A DNA stretch of 64,000 nucleotides from Flavobacterium nackdongense (GTDB taxonomy: Bacteria; Bacteroidota; Bacteroidia; Flavobacteriales; Flavobacteriaceae), in assembly GCF_004355225.1 (NCBI RefSeq), contig NZ_CP037933.1:62001-126000 (forward strand), read 5' to 3'. Of the stretch, positions 10,101 through 18,364 are shown piece after piece (the first letter of the stretch is position 1; each line of letters opens with the position of its first letter). The position numbers and the translations under genes are program-made. A model generated the notes under the pieces. That model worked only from the letters and a program-made list of their open reading frames with translations. It did not search any database and was not told the DNA's origin.

Positions 10101-10718
10101 AAATTCACTATTTTATCGTTCTGAAATGGTAGCATTTGCTTAAACAACTATATTTGTATGAATAGCAATGTTTTTGTTTGTAAAATTAATTATGATTTAA
10201 CTAATTATGTTCTTTTATTCTACTAATGACTGAAATATCCGTTAAACCACATTATTTTCATTTTTTCTGCTATTTTAATGAGGTTTTTGTATTTTACTAG
10301 TGTTATTTTGATAATAATGCAATAAGATTATTTATAATATCCTGATTATTAACAGTTTTAAAGCATAATTCTGTTGTTTAACAATTCAAATCTAAATCAA
10401 AAAACAATAGCTTCGACAAAAAACATCGATAAAATGCAAAAAAACACTGTTTAAGTGCATAAAATAAGTTATTAGAAAGTTTTATACTACAAAAAACTAA
10501 TAATATTTTTTCGTAATTAATATCATAAATTTTAATCTGTAGTAATACAATTCTATTTTGAAATAATTTGGCATTTATTTGTGCATAATTTATTGGGGTA
10601 TCAGGTTCAATATTTGTATGTAATGTACATTTTTTACACTAAATATCCTAGTTTTAACAAGCTAATTTGAAATTTTACTTTTAAACTTTTATTTTTTTAC
10701 CCTCTAATCGACAGGCCT
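10101..10718. other. Long AT-rich divergent intergenic region
   Basis: The 618 bp between the divergent adhesin operon and the polyphosphate operon is strongly AT-rich. Apart from the promoter candidate at 10387-10419 I see no ORF, RNA gene or clear repeat. No exact TAnnTTTG box is visible in the plus direction before sixA. Confidence 0.6.
10387..10419 (-). promoter_or_regulatory. Candidate promoter of the adhesin operon
   Basis: On the minus strand TTG (10419-10417), a 22-nt spacer and TAGATTTG (10394-10387) match the Bacteroidetes consensus TTG-N17-23-TAnnTTTG. It is the nearest full match upstream of the 198-aa gene but would leave an untranslated leader of about 280 nt, so it could be fortuitous. 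Confidence 0.3.
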
Positions 10719-11204
10719 ATGAAAAACCTAATTCTCATGCGACACGCAAAATCCTCTTGGGATGCTCCTGTTCAAGATTTCGATAGAACTTTAGAACACA
10801 GAGGGATAGAAGATGCACATTCAGTCGCTCGGTATAGTTTAAATTATTTGCCTTCATCTTTCGTAATATATTCGAGTTCAGCAAAACGGGCACGCGAAAC
10901 CGCACTAATTTTTGCAAAGACTATTTTATATCCCGCAGAAAGTATCGTTTTTAGTGACAATCTTTATACTTTTGATGCATATAAATTAGAAAAGGTTATC
11001 AAATCAATTCGTAATAATATCGATAATGTTATTATTTTTGGGCATAACGATGCCATTACAAATTTTGTCAATAAATTTGGAAACATTTTCATCGATAATG
11101 TCCCCACTGCAGGATTCGTTTGGATTCAATTTGAAGCTGAAAGTTGGGATACCATCGCAAATGGCAAAACAATAAAAACACTATTCCCCAAAAATTTAAA
11201 ATAA
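10719..11204 (+). CDS. sixA: SixA-family phosphohistidine phosphatase
   Basis: This 161-residue protein belongs to the histidine phosphatase superfamily. The N-terminal LILMRHAKSSW carries the RHxK signature with the catalytic His at residue 9, and FGHND near residue 107 supplies the second active-site His. Length and motif match the small SixA branch, which removes phosphate from phosphohistidine. It is the first gene of a unit with ppk1 and ppx, and PPK1 itself works through a phosphohistidine; a functional link is possible but is my inference. The ATG start follows a long AT-rich region. Confidence 0.85.
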   Translation: MKNLILMRHAKSSWDAPVQDFDRTLEHRGIEDAHSVARYSLNYLPSSFVIYSSSAKRARETALIFAKTILYPAESIVFSDNLYTFDAYKLEKVIKSIRNNIDNVIIFGHNDAITNFVNKFGNIFIDNVPTAGFVWIQFEAESWDTIANGKTIKTLFPKNLK

Positions 11205-11209
11205 ACAGC

Positions 11210-13282
11210 GTGCATAAATATAGATATATTGAAAGAGAAAAAAGTTGGTTGAGCTTCAACGCGAGAGTACTTCAGGAGGCTGCTGATGATGCAGTGCCGC
11301 TACTGGAGAGACTCCGTTTTTTAGGAATTTTTTCTAATAATTTGGATGAGTTTTTTAGAGTTCGTTTTGCTGCCATCCGTCGATTGAGTTTGTCTGGCAT
11401 ATCCGGAAAAAATCATTTTGGTGGAATTTCGGCTCATCAATTGTTGAAAGAAATTACCGAAATTGTTATCAAACAGCAATCCGAAAGTTTAAAAATTCTG
11501 CATACCATCGAAGCCAAGCTAGAAACTGAAAATATTTTTATTATAGACGAAAATCATATTTCAGATGAGCAGGAATTATTTTTGAAAGACTTTTTTATTC
11601 AAAAAATTAGCCCTGAATTGATTACCATAATCTTGAATGATTTGGCAGAATTTCCCGTTTTAAAGGATTCTGTCGGGTATTTGGCAGTGAAATTAGTGAT
11701 GAAAAAAAATGCGGAGGTGCATTATGCTTTAATCGAAATTCCAAATACCATCAACCGATTTGTTGTACTGCCTTCAATTGACGAAAAACAATATGTGATT
11801 TTGTTGGATGATGTGATACGACAACATTTGGGCAGTATTTTCAATATTTTTGACTATGAGACCATCTCCGCTCACATGATCAAAATTACTCGGGATGCAC
11901 AATTAGAAATGGATAGCGATTTGAGTAAAAGTATGCTCGAAAAAATTGCTTCTAGCGTAAAAGACAGAAGAATAGGGGAACCTGTTCGTTTTATTTATGA
12001 TGAATTAATCGAAAGAGACACATTGAAATTTATTTTGGATAAAATGCATATTATCGCTTCCGATAGTATAATTCCGGGAGGAAAATACCACAATAGACGT
12101 GATTATATGAAGTTTCCAAATCTGGGAAGGTTCGATTTATTGTATAAAACAAATAGCCCTTTGCCTGTGCCGGGACTCAACCTGGAGGGCAGTATTTTAG
12201 AAAAAATCAGTAAAAAAGATTATTTAATTCACGCACCTTATCAGTCGTTTTCATACCTCACCAAGTTTTTGCGCGAAGCAGCTTTAGATCCAAAAGTAGC
12301 TTCTATAAAAATTACCTTATATCGATTGGCCAAAAATTCGCAAATTATTAGTTCTCTAATTAATGCAGCCAAAAATGGGAAGAAGGTAACCGTCCAAATC
12401 GAATTACAAGCGCGTTTCGATGAAGCTTCGAATATTTCCTATTCTGAACAAATGCAAACTGAGGGTATTCATCTTATTTTTGGAATAAAAGGGCTTAAAG
12501 TGCATTCTAAAGTCTGCGTTATCGAAAGAATCGAAGACGATGCTATCAAGCGCTATGGCTTTATTTCAACGGGGAATTTCAACGAACAAACAGCTAAAAT
12601 TTATACCGATGTCACGCTCCTGACAAGTCATCAGCAAATATTGAAAGACGCATCTAAAATATTTGAATTTTTTGAAATTAATTATCGTTTGTTTCGTTAC
12701 AAACATTTGATTGTTTCGCCTCATTACACTAGATCTCGTTTCAATAAAATGATTGATCGTGAAATTTTTCATGCATCGAATGGTAAAGAAGCTTATATAA
12801 AGTTAAAAATGAATAGTTTATCCGACTTTGAACTCATTGATAAATTATACGAAGCCAGCAATGCAGGAGTAAAAATTCAACTCGAAGTGAGAGGCATTTG
12901 TTCCCTGATTCCGGGCGTTCCTGGTATGAGTGAAAATATCGAAGCCATCAGTATTGTCGATAATTATCTCGAACATTCCAGAATATATATCTTCGGAAAT
13001 GCTGGTGATCCAGAAGTGTACATTTCTTCGGCCGATTTTATGACCCGAAATCTCGATGCTAGAGTCGAAGTTACTTGTCCGATTTATGATGAAAAAATTA
13101 AAAAGGAATTGATAGAAATATTTGATATCGGCTGGAAAGGAAATGTAAAAGCTCGCATTCATTCAGAGAAATTAGATAACAAATATCGCGCTCGAAAAGG
13201 CTACGAACCTGTTTTTAGAGCCCAATTTGAAACTTATAATTACCATCAAGATAAAGTAGAAGTTAGTAACTCCAATGTTTAA
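11210..13282 (+). CDS. ppk1: Polyphosphate kinase 1
   Basis: PPK1 reversibly polymerises the gamma phosphate of ATP into polyphosphate. The sequence starts with the family-typical YIEREKSWLSFNARVL and contains IELQARFDEASN, the catalytic-His segment LKVHSKVCVIE and the second conserved His in LEHSRIYIFGN. I chose the GTG at 11210, five bases after the sixA stop, giving 690 aa, the usual family length. The frame is open further upstream to a TTG at 11144, but that would add 22 residues overlapping sixA that do not look like PPK1. It is followed by ppx 29 bp downstream. Confidence 0.93.
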   Translation: MHKYRYIEREKSWLSFNARVLQEAADDAVPLLERLRFLGIFSNNLDEFFRVRFAAIRRLSLSGISGKNHFGGISAHQLLKEITEIVIKQQSESLKILHTIEAKLETENIFIIDENHISDEQELFLKDFFIQKISPELITIILNDLAEFPVLKDSVGYLAVKLVMKKNAEVHYALIEIPNTINRFVVLPSIDEKQYVILLDDVIRQHLGSIFNIFDYETISAHMIKITRDAQLEMDSDLSKSMLEKIASSVKDRRIGEPVRFIYDELIERDTLKFILDKMHIIASDSIIPGGKYHNRRDYMKFPNLGRFDLLYKTNSPLPVPGLNLEGSILEKISKKDYLIHAPYQSFSYLTKFLREAALDPKVASIKITLYRLAKNSQIISSLINAAKNGKKVTVQIELQARFDEASNISYSEQMQTEGIHLIFGIKGLKVHSKVCVIERIEDDAIKRYGFISTGNFNEQTAKIYTDVTLLTSHQQILKDASKIFEFFEINYRLFRYKHLIVSPHYTRSRFNKMIDREIFHASNGKEAYIKLKMNSLSDFELIDKLYEASNAGVKIQLEVRGICSLIPGVPGMSENIEAISIVDNYLEHSRIYIFGNAGDPEVYISSADFMTRNLDARVEVTCPIYDEKIKKELIEIFDIGWKGNVKARIHSEKLDNKYRARKGYEPVFRAQFETYNYHQDKVEVSNSNV

Positions 13283-13311
13283 TCGGATTCATTTCCAAAA
13301 TATAAAGTATA

Positions 13312-14241
13312 ATGCTGAACCCAACTGCGATTAAACCCATTCAACAGGAAAGTCTCAATATCAAAAAATATGCGGCCATCGATATTGGGTCGAATGCCAT
13401 GCGTTTATTGATTACTTATATTGTCGAACAAGAAGGCAAAGAATCGCAATTCAATAAAAACTCCTTGGTTCGTGTGCCTATTCGTTTGGGACAAGATTCC
13501 TTTACGGTGGGCGAAATTTCAGAGGAAAACATCGATAGAATGATCGATGCCATGAAAGCATTTCGCCTTTTGATGAAAGTGCATAAAGTTGAAAAATACA
13601 AAGCATTGGCAACCTCGGCTATGCGTGAAGCATATAATGGACAGGAAGTTGTCGAAATTATCAAAGAAAAAGCAGGAATCGATATCGAAATTATTGATGG
13701 TAAAAAAGAGGCAATTATTATCGCATCAACGGATTTGCATCATCTTTTAAAATCAGACAAAACCTATTTGTATGTAGATGTTGGTGGAGGTAGCACCGAA
13801 TTTTCTTTGTTTTCTAATAGCAAAATTGTCGTTTCTAAATCATTCAAAGCAGGAACAGTTCGGTTTCTGAATAAAATGGTTTGTGATGTTGTTTGGCAAG
13901 AAATGGAAAAATGGATCAAAGCAAATACTCAAGAGTATGAAGATGTAATTCTAATTGGTTCAGGTGGAAATATCAATAAATTATTCAAAATGTCGGGTAA
14001 ATTGCAAGACAAACCCATGTCTTATATTTATTTGAACTCGCAATATGCCTATTTGAATTCTCTTACTTATGAGCAAAGGATCTCAGAGCTAGGTTTGAAT
14101 CCCGACCGTTCCGACGTAATTATCCCTGCAACACAAATCTATCTTAACGCGATGAAATGGAGTGGAGCTAGAAACATTTATGTGCCAAAAATTGGACTTT
14201 CCGATGGAATTGTAAAAGCAATGTATTACGGAAAGATTTAA
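13312..14241 (+). CDS. ppx: Ppx/GppA-family exopolyphosphatase
   Basis: This 309-residue protein has the ASKHA phosphatase motifs of the Ppx/GppA family: AAIDIGSNAMRLL near residue 20, ATSAMREA, the second phosphate-binding loop YVDVGGGSTEFSLF and a later LIGSGGNINKL. It corresponds to the short, N-terminal-domain form of the family. It is likely to hydrolyse polyphosphate or (p)ppGpp; the position directly after ppk1 favours polyphosphate. Its stop codon overlaps the dnaX stop on the other strand. Confidence 0.9.
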   Translation: MLNPTAIKPIQQESLNIKKYAAIDIGSNAMRLLITYIVEQEGKESQFNKNSLVRVPIRLGQDSFTVGEISEENIDRMIDAMKAFRLLMKVHKVEKYKALATSAMREAYNGQEVVEIIKEKAGIDIEIIDGKKEAIIIASTDLHHLLKSDKTYLYVDVGGGSTEFSLFSNSKIVVSKSFKAGTVRFLNKMVCDVVWQEMEKWIKANTQEYEDVILIGSGGNINKLFKMSGKLQDKPMSYIYLNSQYAYLNSLTYEQRISELGLNPDRSDVIIPATQIYLNAMKWSGARNIYVPKIGLSDGIVKAMYYGKI

Positions 14242-16009
14242 ATATCCAAATCGAAAGTCCTTTTCAATAATTCCAAATTAGGATTTATTTCATTCAATCG
14301 GTTGTATTTATCCAAAGGTGTAAAAGCAAATTTATTCTCCACTTTTTCATTAACCACAACATCAATGGTAATGTCGTGATTGTGCAATTTGCCTCGAAGA
14401 TATCCTAAAAGTTCCAGTTTTTCCGATTCAAATTCAATCTTCGTACTGTCGTTGGGCAGTTCGTGGGTTATCGTCGTGCCTTCTAATTTTGGATCACTGA
14501 TTAATAAAAGCGATTCCATAATTTTGTGTCCTTTATCGCCCAAACGTTGCGCATATTTGCTCCATTGTAGGAGCATATCGGTTTCGTTAAAAGGCTCCGT
14601 AGGAAGATGAACTTCTTCTTTTACAATTCCTTTAGTGCTTTCTAGTAATTCTCTTTTGGCTCGGATACTAGAAAGGGATAGTGCTGAAAATTTCGGTCCT
14701 TCGGTAAGGTTGCTGGTTTGCTTCACCAGTTCGTTATCGCTAGTTCGCTGTTGGGAATTTGTCGTTTCTGCTGGTACAATTACATCAGAAGGAATAACTT
14801 CAACTTTAGGTTCTGTAACTTTTGTATTCTGCAAACTGCCTTCTGCTGACTGCGTTCTGCTATCTGAAACCTGTTTAGTTTCAACAATCGAATAATCGGT
14901 TTTCCTAAAATAAGTAGGTGGAATTATATATTGCTCAACTTTTTTTTTTCTCCATCGAAGGTGATGGAGGCCAGTTGCATCAAGCAAAGTTCAACTAATA
15001 GTCGTTGGTTTTGACTCAGTTTGTATTTCAAATCGCAGTCGTTGGCAATTTCAATTCCTTTCAATAAGAAATCCTGCGACGCTTTTTGACATTGTATGCC
15101 ATATAATTTTTGGGCTTGTTCTCCCACTTCCAACAAGGATAAAGTAGAAGGCGTTTTCGAAACCAATAAATCTCTGAAATGCGAAGCCAATCCAGAAACA
15201 AAATGATGTGCATCAAATCCTTTGGAGAGAATATCGTTAAAAGCGACTAATAATTCTGGAATTTTGTTTTCCAAAATTAAATCGGTCACGTTGATGTACG
15301 TTTCATAGTCCAAAACGTTCAGATTTTCAGTAACAGCTTGTCGGGTCAAATTGCTACCACAATAGGAAACCACTCGGTCAAAAATAGACAAAGCATCACG
15401 CATCGCACCATCTGCTTTTTGGGCAATAATGTGCAAAGCATCGTCTTCATAATTCACGCCTTGGCTAAAAGCGACTTCGGCAAGATGTTCTTTGGCGTCT
15501 TTTACGGTGATTCTTTTAAAATCAAATATCTGGCAACGAGAAAGAATCGTTGGAATTATTTTGTGTTTTTCGGTCGTAGCCAAGATGAAAATGGCGTGTT
15601 TTGGTGGTTCTTCTAATGTTTTCAAGAAAGCATTAAAAGCTGCCGAAGACAACATATGCACCTCGTCAATAATATACACCTTATATTGTCCGGTTTGCGG
15701 TGGAATCCGAACTTGGTCAATCAAATTCCTAATATCATCTACTGAATTGTTCGAAGCCGCATCCAATTCGAAAACATTGAAGGCAAAATCTTCATTCGGA
15801 TCATCATAACCTGGTTGGTTGATTTTACGAGCAAGAATTCTAGCACAAGTGGTTTTTCCAACGCCACGAGGACCAGTAAACAATAGGGCAGAAGCCAAGT
15901 GATTGCTCTCTATAGCGTGTAACAAAGTACTAGTAATGGCTTTTTGTCCCACAACATCATTAAATGTTTGTGGACGGTATTTACGAGCCGACACTACAAA
16001 TTGTTCCAT
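14238..16009 (-). CDS. dnaX: DNA polymerase III subunit gamma/tau, needs a -1 shift for full length
   Basis: DnaX is the clamp-loader ATPase of the replicative polymerase. The zero frame (16009-14924) encodes the AAA+ part: Walker A GPRGVGKTT, the Walker B-type IDEVHML, ATTEKHKI and the SRCQIFDF region, and then stops after 361 aa, just past an A10 tract. The -1 frame then stays open to 14238 and supplies the tau-type C-terminal region: a variable linker followed by LLQWSKYAQRLGDKGHKIME. Joined at the A tract the product is about 590 aa, the normal size for Flavobacteriaceae DnaX. So both a short gamma-like and a long tau-like product are possible. A homopolymer sequencing error or a true mutation cannot be excluded from one sequence. 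TAnnTTTG box on the minus strand at 16034-16027, 18 nt before the ATG. Confidence 0.88.
14940..14969 (-). other. dnaX slippery A10 run with adjacent hairpin
   Basis: On the coding strand the zero-frame codons are GAA AAA AAA AAG, containing A AAA AAG, the same heptamer used by E. coli dnaX. Immediately upstream is a perfect 7-bp hairpin, CTCCATC - 6-nt loop - GATGGAG (14969-14950), ending directly against the A run (14949-14940). A -1 shift here continues into GTT GAG CAA and the tau frame; the zero frame meets TAA five codons later. Confidence 0.75.
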
Positions 16010-16052
16010 AGATTTTTATTGGTTAGCAAATATAAGATTTTAGTTGATTTGT

Positions 16053-16718
16053 TTATTCGCTAATTTGTTTATTTGAAGAAAATCTTTTCTTTACCAATAT
16101 AAAAATTAGCATCGAAAATAATAGCGTATTGATAATCAAAGAAATGATTAAAGCTTTGTCGTAAATTACATTTTTTTGATTTTTAGGAAGTTTATTTTGA
16201 GATAATTTATAAGCTCTTAATTTTTCTAATTGGTAAATAAAACTTCTCAAAGTTTCTATGTTAAATTTCAAGTAGTTGATTTCAGAATCAGTTTCAGTAG
16301 GCTCGATGATTTTGCCAAATTTATCACGTTTAAATTCGGGAGGAGGAGGCCAACCTAGTCCAAAATCTTGCGATTGTGTTGGTGAACACATACTCAGAGA
16401 CAGTTTATTATCATTGTTGAAATTTCCATAAACAATCCATAATCCTTTTTTATCTGGAAATAATCCACAATCGCTTCCTTCAGAAACACCTTCAATAGTC
16501 TTTGATATAAAAATTCCTTTGAAAAGTTCTATGATTTTAAAACTATAGGTTTGATTAATTGTGTCACGTTTTATTAATTCTCCGTAAAATACCATATCGT
16601 ATTTTTTTAAACCATATTCAACCATTTTTTCTTTATCATATTCGACACATTTACAGGCAAATGATTTATTAGTAATTGATAAACAAATAATTAAAAGGAT
16701 TAGATTGTGCAGTTTCAT
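16053..16718 (-). CDS. Exported TIMP-like protein with C-terminal membrane anchor
   Basis: From the ATG at 16718 the protein has 221 residues (an ATG at 16739 would add seven). A signal peptide ending in NKSFA is followed at once by CKC, and then by KKYDMVFYGELI. A CxC motif at the mature N-terminus followed by a D-x-V-F-x-G strand is the pattern of the TIMP/netrin-like fold, where in animals the N-terminal Cys binds the metal of metalloproteases. The C-terminus has a transmembrane helix (ALIISLIINTLLFSMLIFIL) and a short basic tail. The fold is likely; an inhibitory function is not shown. It is a stand-alone gene facing away from rnpB. Confidence 0.6.
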   Translation of the reverse strand: MKLHNLILLIICLSITNKSFACKCVEYDKEKMVEYGLKKYDMVFYGELIKRDTINQTYSFKIIELFKGIFISKTIEGVSEGSDCGLFPDKKGLWIVYGNFNNDNKLSLSMCSPTQSQDFGLGWPPPPEFKRDKFGKIIEPTETDSEINYLKFNIETLRSFIYQLEKLRAYKLSQNKLPKNQKNVIYDKALIISLIINTLLFSMLIFILVKKRFSSNKQISE

Positions 16719-16753
16719 TTTTGAAAATTTTACATACAATAATAAGGTTTTTA

Positions 16754-16860
16754 ATTGAAATTGTAATTATCAAAAATCAATTTTAATAGCAATATCAATT
16801 ACAATTTCAATTTCAATGAAAAAATCTAAAATCTAAAATCTACAATCTAAAATCAAAAAT
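16754..16860. repeat. Intergenic palindrome plus short word repeats
   Basis: ATTGAAATTGTAATT (16754-16768) is perfectly inverted at 16797-16811. It is followed by several copies of the word aaaatcta/aatctaaa up to the rnpB promoter. It lies between divergent transcripts, so it is not a simple terminator. Confidence 0.6.
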
Positions 16861-16863
16861 CCT

Positions 16864-16871
16864 TATTTTTG
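16864..16871 (+). promoter_or_regulatory. -7 box of rnpB
   Basis: TATTTTTG matches TAnnTTTG and ends 4 nt before the first paired base of RNase P RNA, the expected distance to a transcription start. No TTG is present at the usual -33 distance. Confidence 0.55.
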
Positions 16872-16875
16872 CGCT

Positions 16876-17181
16876 GCAGACCGCCTTATCGCCGTCTCGA
16901 TTTATCGGGAGGGAGGAAAGTCCGGACACCACAGAGAAGCATAGCGGGTAACACCCGTCGGTTCGAGTAATCGGATTAGGACAAGTGCAACAGAAAGCAG
17001 GTACAGGTAATGCTGTAGTGAAACCAGGTAAACTCTATGCGGTGAAATTTCAAGTATATCGGCATTTAAGGGTTCTCGCCCGTTGTCGAAGGGTAGAAAG
17101 ATGGAGCACGCGAGTAATTTCGTGCCTAGATAAATGATAAGGCACCATTTATTGGTGACAGAACCCGGCTTATAGGTCTGC
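16876..17181 (+). ncRNA. rnpB: RNase P RNA, bacterial class A
   Basis: This is the catalytic RNA that trims the 5' leader of tRNA precursors. The conserved core GAGGAAAGTCCGGACACC is present near 16912, and the 3' part has ACAGAACCCGGCTTATAGG, the second half of helix P4. The ends GCAGACC (16876-16882) and GGTCTGC (17175-17181) pair to close the molecule. A run of seven T follows at 17182, suitable as a terminator. Length of about 306 nt is low to normal for class A. Confidence 0.95.
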
Positions 17182-17218
17182 TTTTTTTATTTATTTTCAA
17201 ATTTATTTCTTAAAAACG

Positions 17219-18079
17219 ATGAAATTGAATCTTGTTGAAATTCCTCGGGTAAAAACCATTTCGAAAGAGGATTTTTTTAATAATTATGTAAAAAAACAAA
17301 AACCACTAGTCATTGAGCAGCTAACAACCGATTGGCCTGCGTATCAAAAATGGAATTTAGAATACATAAAGCAAGTAGCTGGTGATAAAACGGTGCCATT
17401 ATATGATGATAGACCTGTTTCTCATAAAGATGGTTTTAATGAGGCTCATGCCAAGATGAAAATGAGCGATTACATCGATTTGCTGCAAGAGACACCAACC
17501 AATTATCGTATTTTTTTATACAATTTAATGCAGGAGGTATCGGTACTTCAAAACGATTTCAAATGGCCTAAAATTGGACTTCGATTAGTAAAACAATTGC
17601 CAATGTTGTTTTTTGGAGGCGAAAATTCGAAAGTTTTTATGCATTTTGATATTGATTACTCCAACATTCTTCATTTTCATTTTCACGGAAAAAAGCAATG
17701 TATTTTATTCCCACCCTCAGAAACTCCCTACCTATATAAGGTACCCCATTCTTTAATTTCAAGGGAAGATATCGATTTTGACAATCCTGATTTCGAAAAG
17801 TGGCCTGCCTTACAAAAAGCAAAAGGTATGATTTGCAATTTGAAACACGGCGAAATGCTTTATATGCCAGAAGGATATTGGCATTATATGAAGTATCTAA
17901 CGCCTGGTTTTTCAATGAGTTTGAGAGCTTTTCCTAGAAAAATCAATAATCTTGGCAAAGCGGCATTCAATGTATTTGTAATGAGACATTACGATGTTGT
18001 GATGCGCAAATGGAAAGGTCAAGAGTGGATTGATTATAAAAACAATCAAGCGATAATCAACACCAATAAAAAATTGTAA
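17219..18079 (+). CDS. Cupin-like (JmjC/cupin_8) protein
   Basis: This 286-residue protein has the layout of the JmjC/cupin_8 group, which includes Fe(II)/2-oxoglutarate-dependent hydroxylases. The N-terminal PRVKTISKEDFFNNYVKKQ and KPLVIEQLTTDWPA are typical. The metal triad is visible as H142-F-D144 in FMHFDIDYSN plus a distal His in EGYWHYMKY, with a HFHFHGKKQCILFPP strand between them. The substrate is unknown. The start is the first ATG, 37 nt after rnpB, and the gene may be read through from rnpB or have its own promoter. Confidence 0.8.
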   Translation: MKLNLVEIPRVKTISKEDFFNNYVKKQKPLVIEQLTTDWPAYQKWNLEYIKQVAGDKTVPLYDDRPVSHKDGFNEAHAKMKMSDYIDLLQETPTNYRIFLYNLMQEVSVLQNDFKWPKIGLRLVKQLPMLFFGGENSKVFMHFDIDYSNILHFHFHGKKQCILFPPSETPYLYKVPHSLISREDIDFDNPDFEKWPALQKAKGMICNLKHGEMLYMPEGYWHYMKYLTPGFSMSLRAFPRKINNLGKAAFNVFVMRHYDVVMRKWKGQEWIDYKNNQAIINTNKKL

Positions 18080-18364
18080 GACGCACAGCCTGTATTCCAA
18101 TAAGTTTTCGGAGCATTTTACGTATTCAAATTAGACCGGTGCAAAAGTAGTTTTATCGGGAAAACATCTGTTTTTTTATTCCAATGCGAAGTTTCGGCAT
18201 TCGAAGACTTTCGCAAGTATTTACTTTACGATAATTTTGATTGTAATCCATCTTCAGAATAGGTTTTATTTTTCAAAAAATTGGTATTAAGTATTTTTGT
18301 AAATTGGTTTTTTCAATATATAAAGGTAGTTCTATATTTGGAAAAATTATTCACACTGATATAG
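18080..18364. other. Intergenic region before the symporter
   Basis: 285 bp with no ORF or RNA gene that I can support. It contains the candidate promoter listed separately at 18333-18340. Confidence 0.5.
18333..18340 (+). promoter_or_regulatory. Candidate -7 box of the symporter gene
   Basis: TATATTTG, 24 nt before the ATG at 18365. The closest TTG is 26 nt upstream, longer than usual, so support rests on the -7 box. Confidence 0.4.

Noticed and set aside
11144..11209. Longer N-terminus for ppk1 from TTG 11144
   Set aside because: It overlaps sixA by 61 bp and adds residues unlike PPK1; GTG 11210 gives the normal start.
14238..14987. A separate 249-aa gene downstream of a truncated dnaX
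   Set aside because: The frame carries the conserved C-terminal part of DnaX and meets the first frame precisely at the A10 run; one gene with a shift explains it better.
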